Source of the DNA: Austropuccinia psidii
Lineage: Eukaryota > Basidiomycota > Pucciniomycetes > Pucciniales > Sphaerophragmiaceae
NCBI GenBank assembly: GCA_023105745.1
Contig: JALGQZ010000011.1
Coordinates: 28,704,612 to 28,768,611, forward strand
Reading direction: 5' to 3'
Length of the DNA stretch: 64,000 bases
This document shows, piece after piece, positions 54,377 through 64,000 of the stretch. The notes under the pieces were generated by a model. It did not search any database. It saw only the letters and a list, made by a program, of their open reading frames with translations, and was not told the origin of the DNA. Made by a program: the position numbers and the translations under genes. Numbering within the stretch: the first letter of the stretch is position 1; every line of letters starts with the position of its first letter.

Positions 54377-55300
54377 TTTATGGTGCTTGGTGGGGAGAAG
54401 AAGTCATGAAATTAAGTTCCTCTCCTGGCATGCACCTTTAAGGGGGTATTCTACCCATATGTTGTTTTAAGCATCACCTTGGCCACTTTGTGAACACTTG
54501 TCAGTTCTTTGGACAGGTTCAGGAAGCATACAACACCAATACCCTCCGATTTGGACCTTATCAAGATATGGCCAAATGTTTCTTTCTTTAATTTTCCTTT
54601 CTTTCCCTTTTATTTATCATTTCATTTATGCCAATCATCATAATTCAAGACATTCATTACTTCAAGTCATTTACGGCAATTCCTTTCAGAAGTCATTTAT
54701 GGCAATTCATCTCAGAAGCCATTTATGGCGATTCTTTTCAAGTTTATGGTGCTTGGTGGGGAGTGGAAGTTATGAAAGTAAGTTACATCTCCTGGTATGC
54801 ATCCCTGAGGGTTCTACTTCTTGTAAAACATTACCTTGGCCACTTTGTGAGAATCAAATGCTTGGTTTTCATTTTCAGACACTTTTTGGCCAGAATCAAG
54901 CAACTCACCACAAGAAGGACCAACCATCAGGATTTTTCCTTATTTCTTTCTTTACTCTCATTTTCTCTTATTCTTTTATTTTTTCTTTCTTTATTTACTT
55001 GTATAATTTTCTTTCTTTTATTTCTTTGAAGCAGCAGCATCCCCTTCCAAATCACGTATTGGGAGGTCCCTTTATTTTTTATTCTTATTTTACTTTTATT
55101 TATTTTTATTCCATTTATTAGTATTTATAAGAGTATGAACAGAAGCCAAACCAAACACAAAAAAGAACAAGATACTGGTTTAAACTCCACCCAAATTGTC
55201 AAAGCTCACGGGTATTCAGTCATCAACTCATGGAGAATACCCAAGCAGAAGGGTCAAGACGTCAAATCAGTCCACGTCAAATTCAAATAAAACCCTCAAG
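54377..55300 (+). other. Ret-D post-pol region with direct repeats
   Basis: Two direct copies of about 120 bp, 54376-54500 and 54743-54862, sharing TTTATGGTGCTTGGTGGGGAG, CTCCTGG(C/T)ATGCA and CCTTGGCCACTTTGTGA, also present in Ret-A. Between them are three 24-26-bp tandem units (54667-54692, 54693-54718, 54719-54742; ATTTATGGCAATTC core). On the minus strand 55180-55203 still reads FDNLG, a possible end remnant of the antisense gene. Confidence 0.65.
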
Positions 55301-57768
55301 GAAGTGGGCCATAACTCAATTATGGCCCCCCCCACTCAAGCCCTCAAGGTGAATACTCAAAGCCCTCCTTTGGCTGGATTCATCACCCAGGGCCTCCCCT
55401 GCAACTTTGGGGAGGCCATGGTCTTGGTGGTCCTGGACCCCCCCAATGGGTCCAGGCCATGTAGGTGAAGTTATGGGTCATAGGGCCAATTTATGGTCCC
55501 ATGGCACCCCTGGGTTCCCAGCAAATTTGGGCCCAGGGGCTCATTTTCGTCCTGGGGGCCTCCAATAACCCCCACGGACTGCGTCGCACGGCGTATGGTC
55601 CACGGCCCACAGACCGTAGGACCCCAAAATCAAAAAAATGGCCAAATAGGCCCAGAATTCCAATAAAACCTAAAATGGCCATGAATGGCCATAGGTCAAG
55701 AAATTCACCATAACCACGTAGAATCTCAAAAAGGCCAGAAATGGACATATGTTCTAATATGACCAAAGATCACCAAGAAGACCAATTAGGCCAAAAGGGC
55801 CATAAGGGCATGAGTCATCCAGACTTACCATAGCAAGGGCCACAGCCCAAGATTGTTATGGAGGGTTGTTGAGGCAGTTTTTTCAAATCCAATGGGGACA
55901 AGACCCCTGAATTCACTTTTTAATAAATTCCTTCTGATTAAGCCTGGCCAGATGGGTACACTTTATATACTCATCTGGCCCCATTTTTTGAGCACAAAAG
56001 CTCAGTCGCCATCCATTTGGGATACAACCCAAGGCCAGGCCCCAAGGACAAGTAAACTCACTGAATCAGAAGAAAAGTTTAGTCCAAAGTGGGGTACTTA
56101 CTCAAAGTTAAAAGAAGGGGGTAAAAATAAATTTAATTGACAGAGAAGATGTCAGGGTGAGTCTATGTAGTAGCTTAAAAATAGTAAATACAAGCTAGCA
56201 CTATGACTGTGACACACAAAAAATTATTTTTTATAATAGTAAACAGGTTCTACTGTGATATGATAACAGTGGTGATGAATCTATTGAGAACCTGGGTTGC
56301 AGTGATTGAATATCAATTGACTGTGAAAATCACTACAATAATTAATTATTTTAATTATATCAATATAATCCTAAGAGTACTACTGGTATAAGACAGTTTT
56401 ACTACATAAGGATGTTAATTCATGATAAGATGAGTCTTTTCCAGTGAGGAAAGACCTGCTTTTATCTCCTCTGAGGACTGTGAAAGACTGGTAAGCTCTT
56501 CACACGTCTACAGAGTGAAAATTTTCACTAAGGAGGCTGGGTTGTGGTTCTGTACCATCAATTCTGACGTCAGCATGGTCAGAATTGTGGTTTTTGGACC
56601 ACAAATGATCATTCTGGATCAATACAGGGTGAAAAAACTCTTCACAGGCCACGTCAGCACCATTGTGACGTGTCCAGAGTGTCTGGATGACTAATATTAG
56701 TCATTCTGGGCGGGTTTAAGCTTTAAACAACCATTATTCTAAGTATCAAGCCAGTACTGGTTGGTACAGGTTTGGTACAGACCAGTATTGGTCAAAATAC
56801 TTCCAACCAAGATATCTTAGTCAGTTTTTGAGATATCAAGAATCCAAGAGCACAGAATTGAAGGGCTTAATGAGCTCTTCAATTTGATATGCTTCATGCT
56901 TTCCCTTCTCTAAGATAGCAAAAGCTATAAGGACTTTAGGTTTTGGGATGTATTTTTGTACATCAGTATGAGGCTTCAAAACCTTCCAAGCCAGATATCT
57001 TCTCCAATTTAGAAGATATCTGTATTCCAATGATACAGTATTGTAGGTCTTGATTAGATCTACAGTTTGATATACAACACTTTACAGCTGTATGAATATA
57101 TTCCAAAGATACAGGGGTTTCTTTATATGGTTAGTTTCAGAAATCCTGTATTTTGAGATGTAAACCTTTAAACCAAGATCCCTCTGTCAATTTGGAAGAT
57201 AGAGGGGTCTAAGGTATCTCAAATTAAAGCTCTCACTAAGACCTTCAATTTGGCTGTACGTTTGTACAGTTTTGTACAAGCCCTCCTACACCTTTGAGGG
57301 GTTGTTGGTGAAAAAAGGTGGTATAATGGTATCTCCTGATTTAGGAGTGCTACAGATGAATAGATGATACCATTGGATAGCTCTTCCTTAGAGCTTCAAG
57401 AAAAAAACAATTCTGGCTGGGGTTTCATGAAATATGTATAAGTTAGATTAGAGGCTAGAATATGAGTTTTTGCTTATTTGGTCTTATCTTTGATAGGGCA
57501 TATCTTTGTCCTTTCTTATTATATTTGAGGAGGTTTCCTCTTTATAATTTACTTGTATTGGCTATATTTGTCCAATACTCCTCATACCATTACTTATGGT
57601 ATGTTGGATGTCATGCTGGTGCTCTGTTTTGAGTCACAGGCTGACAGAAGAGTTGAAGAAGGATTTCAAGATAATGGTCAAAAGAAAACTTTTCGAAGGA
57701 GTTTGTGGGGTAGTGAGATGCCACTCAATAATGGCAGGGTATTATGGTGCTCAGGAGCCCACCAGTTT
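55301..57768 (+). other. Ret-D 3' noncoding region
   Basis: 55300-55700 is rich in GGCCC/GGGCC and matches 58870-59210 of Ret-A. 56740-57300 holds a diverged tandem repeat of about 182 bp, each unit with an internal hairpin. The antisense gene present at this place in Ret-A is missing. Short open frames show no domain. Confidence 0.6.
56800..57300. repeat. Three diverged units of about 182 bp, each with a hairpin
   Basis: Hairpin cores at 56811 (GATATCTTA...TGAGATATC), 56993 (AGATATCTTC...GAAGATATCT) and 57176 (AGATCCCTCT...AGAGGGGTCT), spaced 182 and 183 bp. The third has different bases but still pairs. Segments such as TTCAATTTG and TTGTACA recur between them. Confidence 0.65.
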
Positions 57769-57782
57769 CAAGAGGGGGATAC
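57769..57782 (+). promoter_or_regulatory. Polypurine tract of Ret-D
   Basis: CAAGAGGGGGATAC just before the 3' LTR. Ret-A has GAAGAGGGGGATAC at 59623-59636. Confidence 0.75.
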
Positions 57783-58530
57783 TGTAACAACCATCCATCA
57801 GGGGTAAGGGTATTCATTCATACACCCACTCAAGCATCTCAAATCAGCAGATCCAGCACTTGTATCAGCATTCAGTTTCAGCAATATTCATTCTGAAACA
57901 GTTATACAGCTTGGTACCTCAATACAGCCTGTCAATACCTGTACAGGTTGGACTCACCCAATACAGTTCCAATACACCAGTATAAACTGTATGATCACTC
58001 AAATACACCACACCTCTTGTACAGGTTCTGTACAGCTGTACAGGACCTGTATTGGCCAGACTCAATTCAATCATCAATTATTCTCATGAAAATTCTTCCT
58101 CTGGATCAGGGCTGGTGATTCTCACATATACTGGCCCCTCTTTCTCCCCCCTGGGGACTTTTCCCCAGTTAATTAATTTAGTTTATTTATTATTTTATAA
58201 TTATTCTTATCCTTATTTTTTGGGTATTATAATTATTTAATTTTAAGTTAGTCTTTGCATTTCTTTCTGTTCCTGTACAGTATGAGTTGGGTGGCCATAT
58301 CCTTATTAACCCTTCTCTTTCCATTCTGACAGGTTGAAACAGTGGACTTGGACTTGTTTGTGGTTGGCTCTTCTATTCTTTTGTTGCTGATTTCTTAAAT
58401 TTATTCTTTTAGTGATTCATCTTTAACACTCTTAAGTGTATCCTTTCTTACCATATCCTTGAGCCCTCCATAAGTGAGTCCTGGTTTACTGAGTGCCAGG
58501 CCCTCTTCACTTTGAAAAGCCCCTGTGACA
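57783..58530 (+). repeat. 3' LTR of Ret-D
   Basis: 748 bp, TGTAACAACC...CCTGTGACA, followed by GGCTT (58531-58535). Confidence 0.95.
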
Positions 58531-58697
58531 GGCTTCTTCCCAGAAAAGCAATGATGTAATGTGGAAGACCTAGGGTTATAGTGTTGGAAACACTTTCTTG
58601 ACTTCTTCAAGCACTTAGTACAGGTAGGATAAAGAGCTTCAACCTTGTTGTACCCAATATAAGGCTGGGAAGGATCAAAATGACCTGAAGAAGCCAT
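58531..58697 (-). pseudogene. Antisense accessory gene of Ret-A, 5' end
   Basis: Start ATG at 58697 (MASSGHFDPSQP). It encodes a Cys/His-rich N-terminus: CTKC, then Cys six residues on, HHCF and, across the Ret-D insertion, a further Cys, so it may bind zinc. The frame continues into 47762 once Ret-D and one copy of GGCTT are discounted (AAG AAG CC joined to A TGT). The rest of the gene is at 46805-47762. No stop lies in this part. Confidence 0.82.
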
Positions 58698-59636
58698 TTA
58701 TCAAGGCAAGCCCAACTGACTGAGAATTCCAGAACCACAAAGGACAGATGGTGGAGGCATAGAAGGGGAATATTAAGTGAGTTTAGTCAGCTTATTACCC
58801 ACTCAGAGATTTATGGAAGTAAAACAGTCAAGATTTTCAGATATGCATATCAAATCCTGAAAGTTGTCAAGGTTCTGGGGCCATGACTCCAATTATGGCC
58901 CCCTCAAGGTCCTCAATATGGGGCCCCAATCAGAAAGTAAGGACCTCATTTTTAATCCTTGGGAGGTCTCCCTTCCATTTTTCTGTACTGCTCTCTGCAA
59001 TTCCAGGCTATGTGGGCCACTTTGGCCTCCTGGAAACCCCTTCAAATTTGGGCCAAGGGGGACTGCAGACCACATATTATTGGCTGTGGATGGTAAAGAA
59101 CCAAAATGAACATAGAGCCCCTAAAAGAAATTCTTTCCATAGTATGGAAAGGATCAAAAAAAACTATATGGCCCCAAATGACCTCAAAAGGCCATTAGGG
59201 GACAACACCCCTTTTTAAGTATATGAAAATAAGTGAATTTGGTGCAAGAACAGGTCTCAAGAAAATATGGCTGATTCTTGTGGGGTTCATATATCAATAT
59301 GACCATTTTTCACCATTTTTCCAGCTGAAAACAATGGTGGCCTTCATTTTGGGATTTGGCCCATAGTAATTGAAAAGAATTTTTTTTAAGAAGGAAAAGA
59401 CTCAAGGTGGGAAATACTCAAGAAATGAGAAGATACTTACTTATTTGAAGGAAAATTTAATTGAGGGAAGAAAAGAAAACAGAGAATGAAGAAAAGAATT
59501 TTAAGGATAATGTTTCAAGAGGGAAAGAATTATAAAATTCAAATATTTTGGAAAATGGTGGGGATACAAGGATGATGCTCAAGACTGGCAGGATATTATG
59601 GTATTCAGGAGCTCACCAGTTTGAAGAGGGGGATAC
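58698..59636 (+). other. Ret-A 3' noncoding region and upstream region of the antisense gene
   Basis: Contains the GGCCCC-rich part shared with Ret-D (58870-59210) and ends in the purine tract 59623-59636. Any promoter of the antisense gene would lie here on the minus strand; I see no clear TATA box. Confidence 0.55.
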
Positions 59637-60361
59637 TGTAATAGCCACTATCAGGGGTAAGGGCATTCAACCTCAAACCCACTCAAACTCACCAAACCAG
59701 AAAATAAATGTTTGTATGAGCATCCAGTGTCTGAAAATATTCCTTCTGAAACACTCATACAATTTGGACATTCAATATAGCCTGTCAGCACTTGTACAGG
59801 CTGAATTCACCAACACATTTTTGGATTCACAAGTCTGAAACTATATTATAACCCAACTATACCACACCTCTTTTTGAGATTCTATACATCCATACAGGGG
59901 CTCTATGATTCAAATAAATTACAATCAAGATTCCTCTCAAGAAAATTTAATCTTTGGATCAGGGCTTGTCAATTCTCACATATATCAGCCCCTCTTTCTC
60001 CCCCTGGGGATGTTTCCCCACTTAATTAGTATATCTAATTTATTATTTAATAAATATTCTCATTCTTTAGTTTGGAATATTATTCCCCTGTTCAGTAAAG
60101 TTGTGGTGGCCATATCCTTATGAGCCCTTGTCTTCCCTTCTGACAGGTTGAAACAGTGGACTTGGACTTGTTTGTGGTTTGCTCTTTTACTCTTTATTCT
60201 TATGCTTATTGTTGCTGCTTTTCTTATATTTAATGTTAGTAGCAATATCATTCTTATCAGACTCTTGAATTTATTCAATCTTATTCCATCATAGCCCTGC
60301 ATAAGTGAGTACCAGTTTACTGAGTGCCAGTCCCCCTTCACTCAGAACAGCCCCTATGACA
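59637..60361 (+). repeat. 3' LTR of Ret-A
   Basis: 725 bp, TGTAATAGCCACTATC...CCCTATGACA. Closest to 12506-13268, sharing GCCACTATCAGGGGTAAGGG where Ret-D has CCATCCATCAGGGG. Followed by the GAATA duplication (60362-60366). Confidence 0.92.
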
Positions 60362-60949
60362 GAATATACTCTAAATTTCAATAATTCAATTTTTTGGGGC
60401 CAAAAAAGTTCAAAGAAATATTTCAAAACAATACATCTTTTCTTTTCATATATTCACAATTCATTTTCAATTTATCACAATATCAATTCTTGTTTCTCCT
60501 TCAAAAAAGAGCTTCAAAAGACTCAAATCAGCTGTATCAAACTGGAGCCTCTTCTAAAGAAACTGGATTGTTGAATATTATTGCTTCACATAGGGCTGAA
60601 TTTTGGCAACCTTAGAAGAAAAAGATGAAGGATTTGAAACTCCTTTGAATAGAATGATTTCTAAACAAATACAAAATATAAATATTTTTCCTTTTTTATT
60701 TGAATTTCTGGAGTTTGAGTTTTACTTGACATTTTCTTCTTTTTATGATTCTCTTGTATCCTCAGTCAAATTCATCAATTTTTATTATTAAGGCCCAAAA
60801 TTCACTTTTTTAAAGATAAAATGCCTCACTTTTTCTTGTTTGAGAGTATGATTTCTCCAATCACTAGACAAGTAGTGGGATTTATGTATTACAGCCTTGG
60901 AAACAGGAAGAAATCCAAAACGCTCATAGGTAATTATAGTACAGAGCCT

Positions 60950-61066
60950 GTCATTACTGCTACTGTAAATCTTTCAACAATCATTGACAAAACTACAGTA
61001 GGACTCATTACAGGGCTTTTACTGTAACATGTTAAAGACCTGTAAATAATATTACAGTAGCAGGCC
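60950..61066. repeat. Cluster of CTACTGTAA motifs in both orientations
   Basis: GAGCCTG...CTACTGTAAAT at the left and its near reverse complement ATTACAGTAGCAGGCCTC at the right, with CTACAGTAGGACTCATTACAGG and TTTTACTGTAAC between. It could be a tiny decayed inverted-repeat element of about 110 bp. No target duplication seen. Confidence 0.45.
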
Positions 61067-61253
61067 TCAAAAATCTTGCTCCTATAGTTTCAATTGAAAA
61101 CCAAAGAATAAAATTGAAATTCAAGGGATTTCAAAATACAAATAAAGGAGCTCAGTGAAATTGAAAATAAAAGCATAAAAACAAAAAAAGCTGTAAAATA
61201 ATTGAAATAGCACATCACCAGCAAAAATTGGTAAAAGCACTCAAAAAGAGTAG

Positions 61254-61273
61254 ATATATATATATATATATAT
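61254..61273. repeat. AT dinucleotide microsatellite
   Basis: Ten uninterrupted AT units. Confidence 0.9.
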
Positions 61274-64000
61274 TGATCTTGACTAGAAAAAAGAACTTTC
61301 TTCCTATTTCCTTTATTCATAAAATATAGAAAAATGCCTTTATTGTAATAATAATACCAACGACTTCAGGTAACATTTTAATAAAATCGCTATCCTTCAT
61401 TTTTGAGCAAGTTCTGTCTTTCTGTTTGAAATATTTCATAAAGAGTAATTTTTTGAGATATTGTTTGTGGGTTTGGTGTTGCTGTTTTTCTTTCAAAAAT
61501 AAAATTGAACAGTATTAATGTTATGAAAGAAGGCTGGCAAGACAAATAAAGGTTTGTGCATTTAATATCATGCTGAAAAAAATGATTAATAATGGGAATT
61601 AGTTGAATTTTTTCAAGAATGAAGGGCCAGTTCACTTAATATCTGAAGTCTATCTTCCAATATAGCATAGTATTATGTAAAAAAATCATTAAAGCTTGAT
61701 TTCCCTGAGATGCTGTCAAAGAAATTCCAAGATTCATTTTGATCACACTGTTTTACTGTTTTGAGCCTCAGGGGATTTTTCCTCAATTTCCAAATAATTA
61801 TATTCAAAGATCTTTTAACTATCTTCATTGATCAACAAATATGGTTCATTATTTTTTTAATAAGAACTTCTTGAGAAATTTTTGATAATGAAACTCAAGA
61901 AATTGAGGGATAAATACGAGCATTTTTTATTCTGATTCTACATGGCTCTGAAATGAGATTTGTTACACTTCAAGCTCAATTCCCCAAAGGATACACATTC
62001 TTTCTGGGGACTCGAATTTTCAAATATTGATTTGATAAATACTTTAAACCCTTTTTTGAACAAGAAATACCAAAGAGAAACAAGATAGGCTCTATTTTTA
62101 TCTTTTAAAAGCACTTTAAAAGCTGAATTAATATTTTTTTAGCTTCAATTGATAGAAAGATGATTATTATACATTGATCATTATTCCATGCTTTATGGGC
62201 TTCTTGAATTCAATTCAAATTCAAAACTTTCACTGGAGCTTTATAAATAGAGTATGAGAAATATACTTTTTAAAAGAACCTATGTATAAAGTTAACTTTG
62301 ACTTGATATTAGTTGGGGGTATTATGATTTTAAATAAAGCTAAATGAGCTGTATCAGGCATTCATAAATATTTAGTTTTTTACTATATTCTTTGGATATC
62401 AAATTTATATTTCTTTTTGAAGCAAATGATTGATAATAGAATAAAAATGTGACCTGCATAAGTTTGAGGAAACTTCAATGTAGAGAAATTAAAAAACTCT
62501 TTTCTGAATTACTCCTAAGAATCTGTGTTTTTGACCTTGTAGTACTTATAGATTCAAAAAGCTATTTCAAAATGATAAGATTATCAAATTTTCAACTTTT
62601 GCTTTCATGGAGAGCTCTCTATATATCCTAATCATTGGAGATTTCTTAAAGATTAATTGGATTAAAGTTAAGCTTCAAAAAGATATAGAACACAGTAAAA
62701 ACGCTCAAAAAAGGTGATTTGAAAATGTTTCTTAAAAATGCTCTTATATAATTCAATAATTGATAAAAGATGGTTAGCCATATTGACACATGAACACTGT
62801 GTTTTCTAAAATTTGAAAAAAGATTGAATTTTTTTTGGCTAAATTTAATTTCTTGATATGTCTCTCCTTCTAATTTCCTTCAAATCCCAATTAACATTAT
62901 ATTAGGTTTGCACATATTCTAGTACAAAATTAGATGAAGATGATGATTTCATAATTTATAATTTCTCCACATAAAAATACAAACTGAAGCTAAATTGCTA
63001 TTAATAAAACAAAAATCTAGTGCTTTGCAAAATTTAAGAATATTATGGTTTTATTTTTATGAAGCTTTGAAATGATGTCATTGAGCCATGTTTTTTATAT
63101 GAGGTTGAGAATACTTTTTAGCTTAAACCATCAAAAAGTATAACAAAAAATTTCCCAATCTCAAAACTAAAACACAATATTCTACTTTGAATATTTATTT
63201 CATCTAGGTATAAGTGGAAAAATGTCTTTTAAATCTGTTTATGTCCCAAAATAGGGGCAATATTATTTGAACATATGCTACATTTTTATTTTCCTCCCCT
63301 TGAAATGATTTTTTACCTTCAAGATCCATGGATTTTTCCAATTTTGTTCAAAATTTCAATCTTAACGTAGGTAAAAAAGAAGGTATATAATGTCTCACAA
63401 AATAGATCTTTTCATGAAGGAAAACAGCTTAATGGTATGGTATATTTTCATGAGATCTTTATTTTCAGAAATACCCAAAGTCTCCAAAACATTTTATCAT
63501 TGTTGATAAGCTTTTTGAAAAGTTAAAGAGTTTCAATTTAAATATTATTTATCTATAGGATCCCATAAGATAGCTTGCAAGAAAGGTCATTTTGAAAGTT
63601 TAATTTATATAAAAATCTATGAGAAAATACCCAGAGGTTGAATTTTTTGTAAATGAAATAATAAAACTTTTTTAAAATATATTTTTTCAGAGGGAATATA
63701 GGAATAATTCTGTTAATCTTATATTGTTAAATAATTGAGTTTTGAATATCCTGGCCAGCCACAGATATTGAGTAAAATCAAATGAGAATCTGTGGCTTGC
63801 ATATTTGGCTTAAATTTCTGCGAAAACGTTTATTTCAAGATTGAGCTTCTTCCCTATTTCAAACATGAATCCAATCTATCTCCCCTGTCAAAGTTCAAAT
63901 GCAACACCTGCTGCAAGGTGTATCTCCATTACTCATGTGATTAGTGTGGCACCCATTTCAAGCAAAGAGCAGTTTTCATAAGATAGATCATTGGAATCAT

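Larger units (their letters stand above)
47768..58530 (+). mobile_element. Ret-D: chromodomain Ty3 element inserted in the Ret-A antisense gene
   Basis: 10.8 kb with LTRs 47768-48528 (761 bp) and 57783-58530 (748 bp; a 13-bp indel and about 20 substitutions between them). Perfect GGCTT duplication (47763-47767 and 58531-58535). Order: LTR, self-priming site, leader, gag, -1 frameshift site, pol with chromodomain, and a 3.4-kb noncoding 3' region lacking the antisense gene. Five nonsense codons and two altered key residues make it non-autonomous. Confidence 0.96.
12506..60361 (+). mobile_element. Ret-A: old chromodomain Ty3 element holding all nested insertions
   Basis: Outermost element. The LTRs 12506-13268 and 59637-60361 resemble each other more than they resemble the Ret-D LTRs. 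The perfect 5-bp duplication GAATA (12501-12505 and 60362-60366) shows both ends belong to one insertion. Once later insertions are removed, the order is LTR, self-priming site, leader, gag, -1 frameshift site, pol, post-pol repeats, antisense gene, purine tract (59623-59636), LTR. All coding parts are broken by stops and frameshifts. It is the same family as Ret-D. Confidence 0.9.
60367..64000. other. A+T-rich flank without a recognisable gene
   Basis: 3.6 kb, strongly A+T-rich. Open frames are at most about 90 codons and show no domain. Notable only for a cluster of ACTGTAA/TTACAGT motifs (60950-61066) and an AT dinucleotide run (61254-61273). It is the sequence into which Ret-A inserted and continues 10424-12505 on the other side. 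Confidence 0.45.

Noticed and set aside
55491..55766. 91-codon minus-strand frame in the Ret-D 3' region
   Set aside because: Low-complexity product of the GGCCC-rich segment, with no counterpart to the antisense gene of Ret-A.
58401..58697. 98-codon minus-strand frame taken as a complete small gene
   Set aside because: Its second half is Ret-D LTR sequence. Only 58531-58697 belongs to the antisense gene.

Overview
The window is eukaryotic and A+T-rich. It reads as fungal, most likely a rust fungus (Pucciniales) with a very repeat-rich genome. The reasons are chromodomain Ty3-type retrotransposons nested several deep, a secreted family GH10 xylanase gene with seven short GT-AG introns, and Gag and accessory proteins that I recall (unverified) as highly repeated in Austropuccinia psidii. 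I see no rRNA, tRNA or CRISPR.

Layout. 1-2400: the start of a decayed Ty3 gag on the minus strand, split by a solo LTR (78-1987, target duplication CCTTT). 2401-6687: no recognisable gene. 6690-8398: a complete but dead Tc1/mariner transposon at a TA site. 8861-10423: an apparently intact 8-exon GH10 endo-xylanase, the only clear host gene. 10424-12500: nothing recognised. 60367-64000: A+T-rich, no recognised gene.

12506-60361 is one old Ty3 element, here called Ret-A (duplication GAATA on both sides), swollen to about 48 kb by later insertions. Its leader carries a 1.5-kb foldback palindrome (13679-15216) and an unresolved insertion (15325-19181) that itself holds a solo LTR. Its gag is split by Ret-B (19971-40931, minus strand, duplication AAACC). 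The 5' LTR of Ret-B is split by Ret-C (29802-40078, plus strand, duplication TTTTC). The pol of Ret-A is split by a solo LTR (42058-42789). A spliced antisense gene between pol and 3' LTR is split by Ret-D (47768-58530, plus strand, duplication GGCTT). Ret-D belongs to the same family as Ret-A. Ret-B and Ret-C are two subfamilies of a second chromodomain family.

How the parts work. Ret-A and Ret-D share a -1 frameshift signal between gag and pol and a self-priming signature: sequence just after the 5' LTR is complementary to a stretch inside the LTR, with two compensatory changes between the elements. Ret-B and Ret-C instead have a tRNA-type primer site, a conserved leader exon, a first ORF overlapping Gag-Pol in the -1 frame, and a continuous Gag-Pol frame. 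Every element carries inactivating lesions (stops, a D-Y-G protease, a lost integrase cysteine, DDK instead of DDE in the Tc1 transposase).
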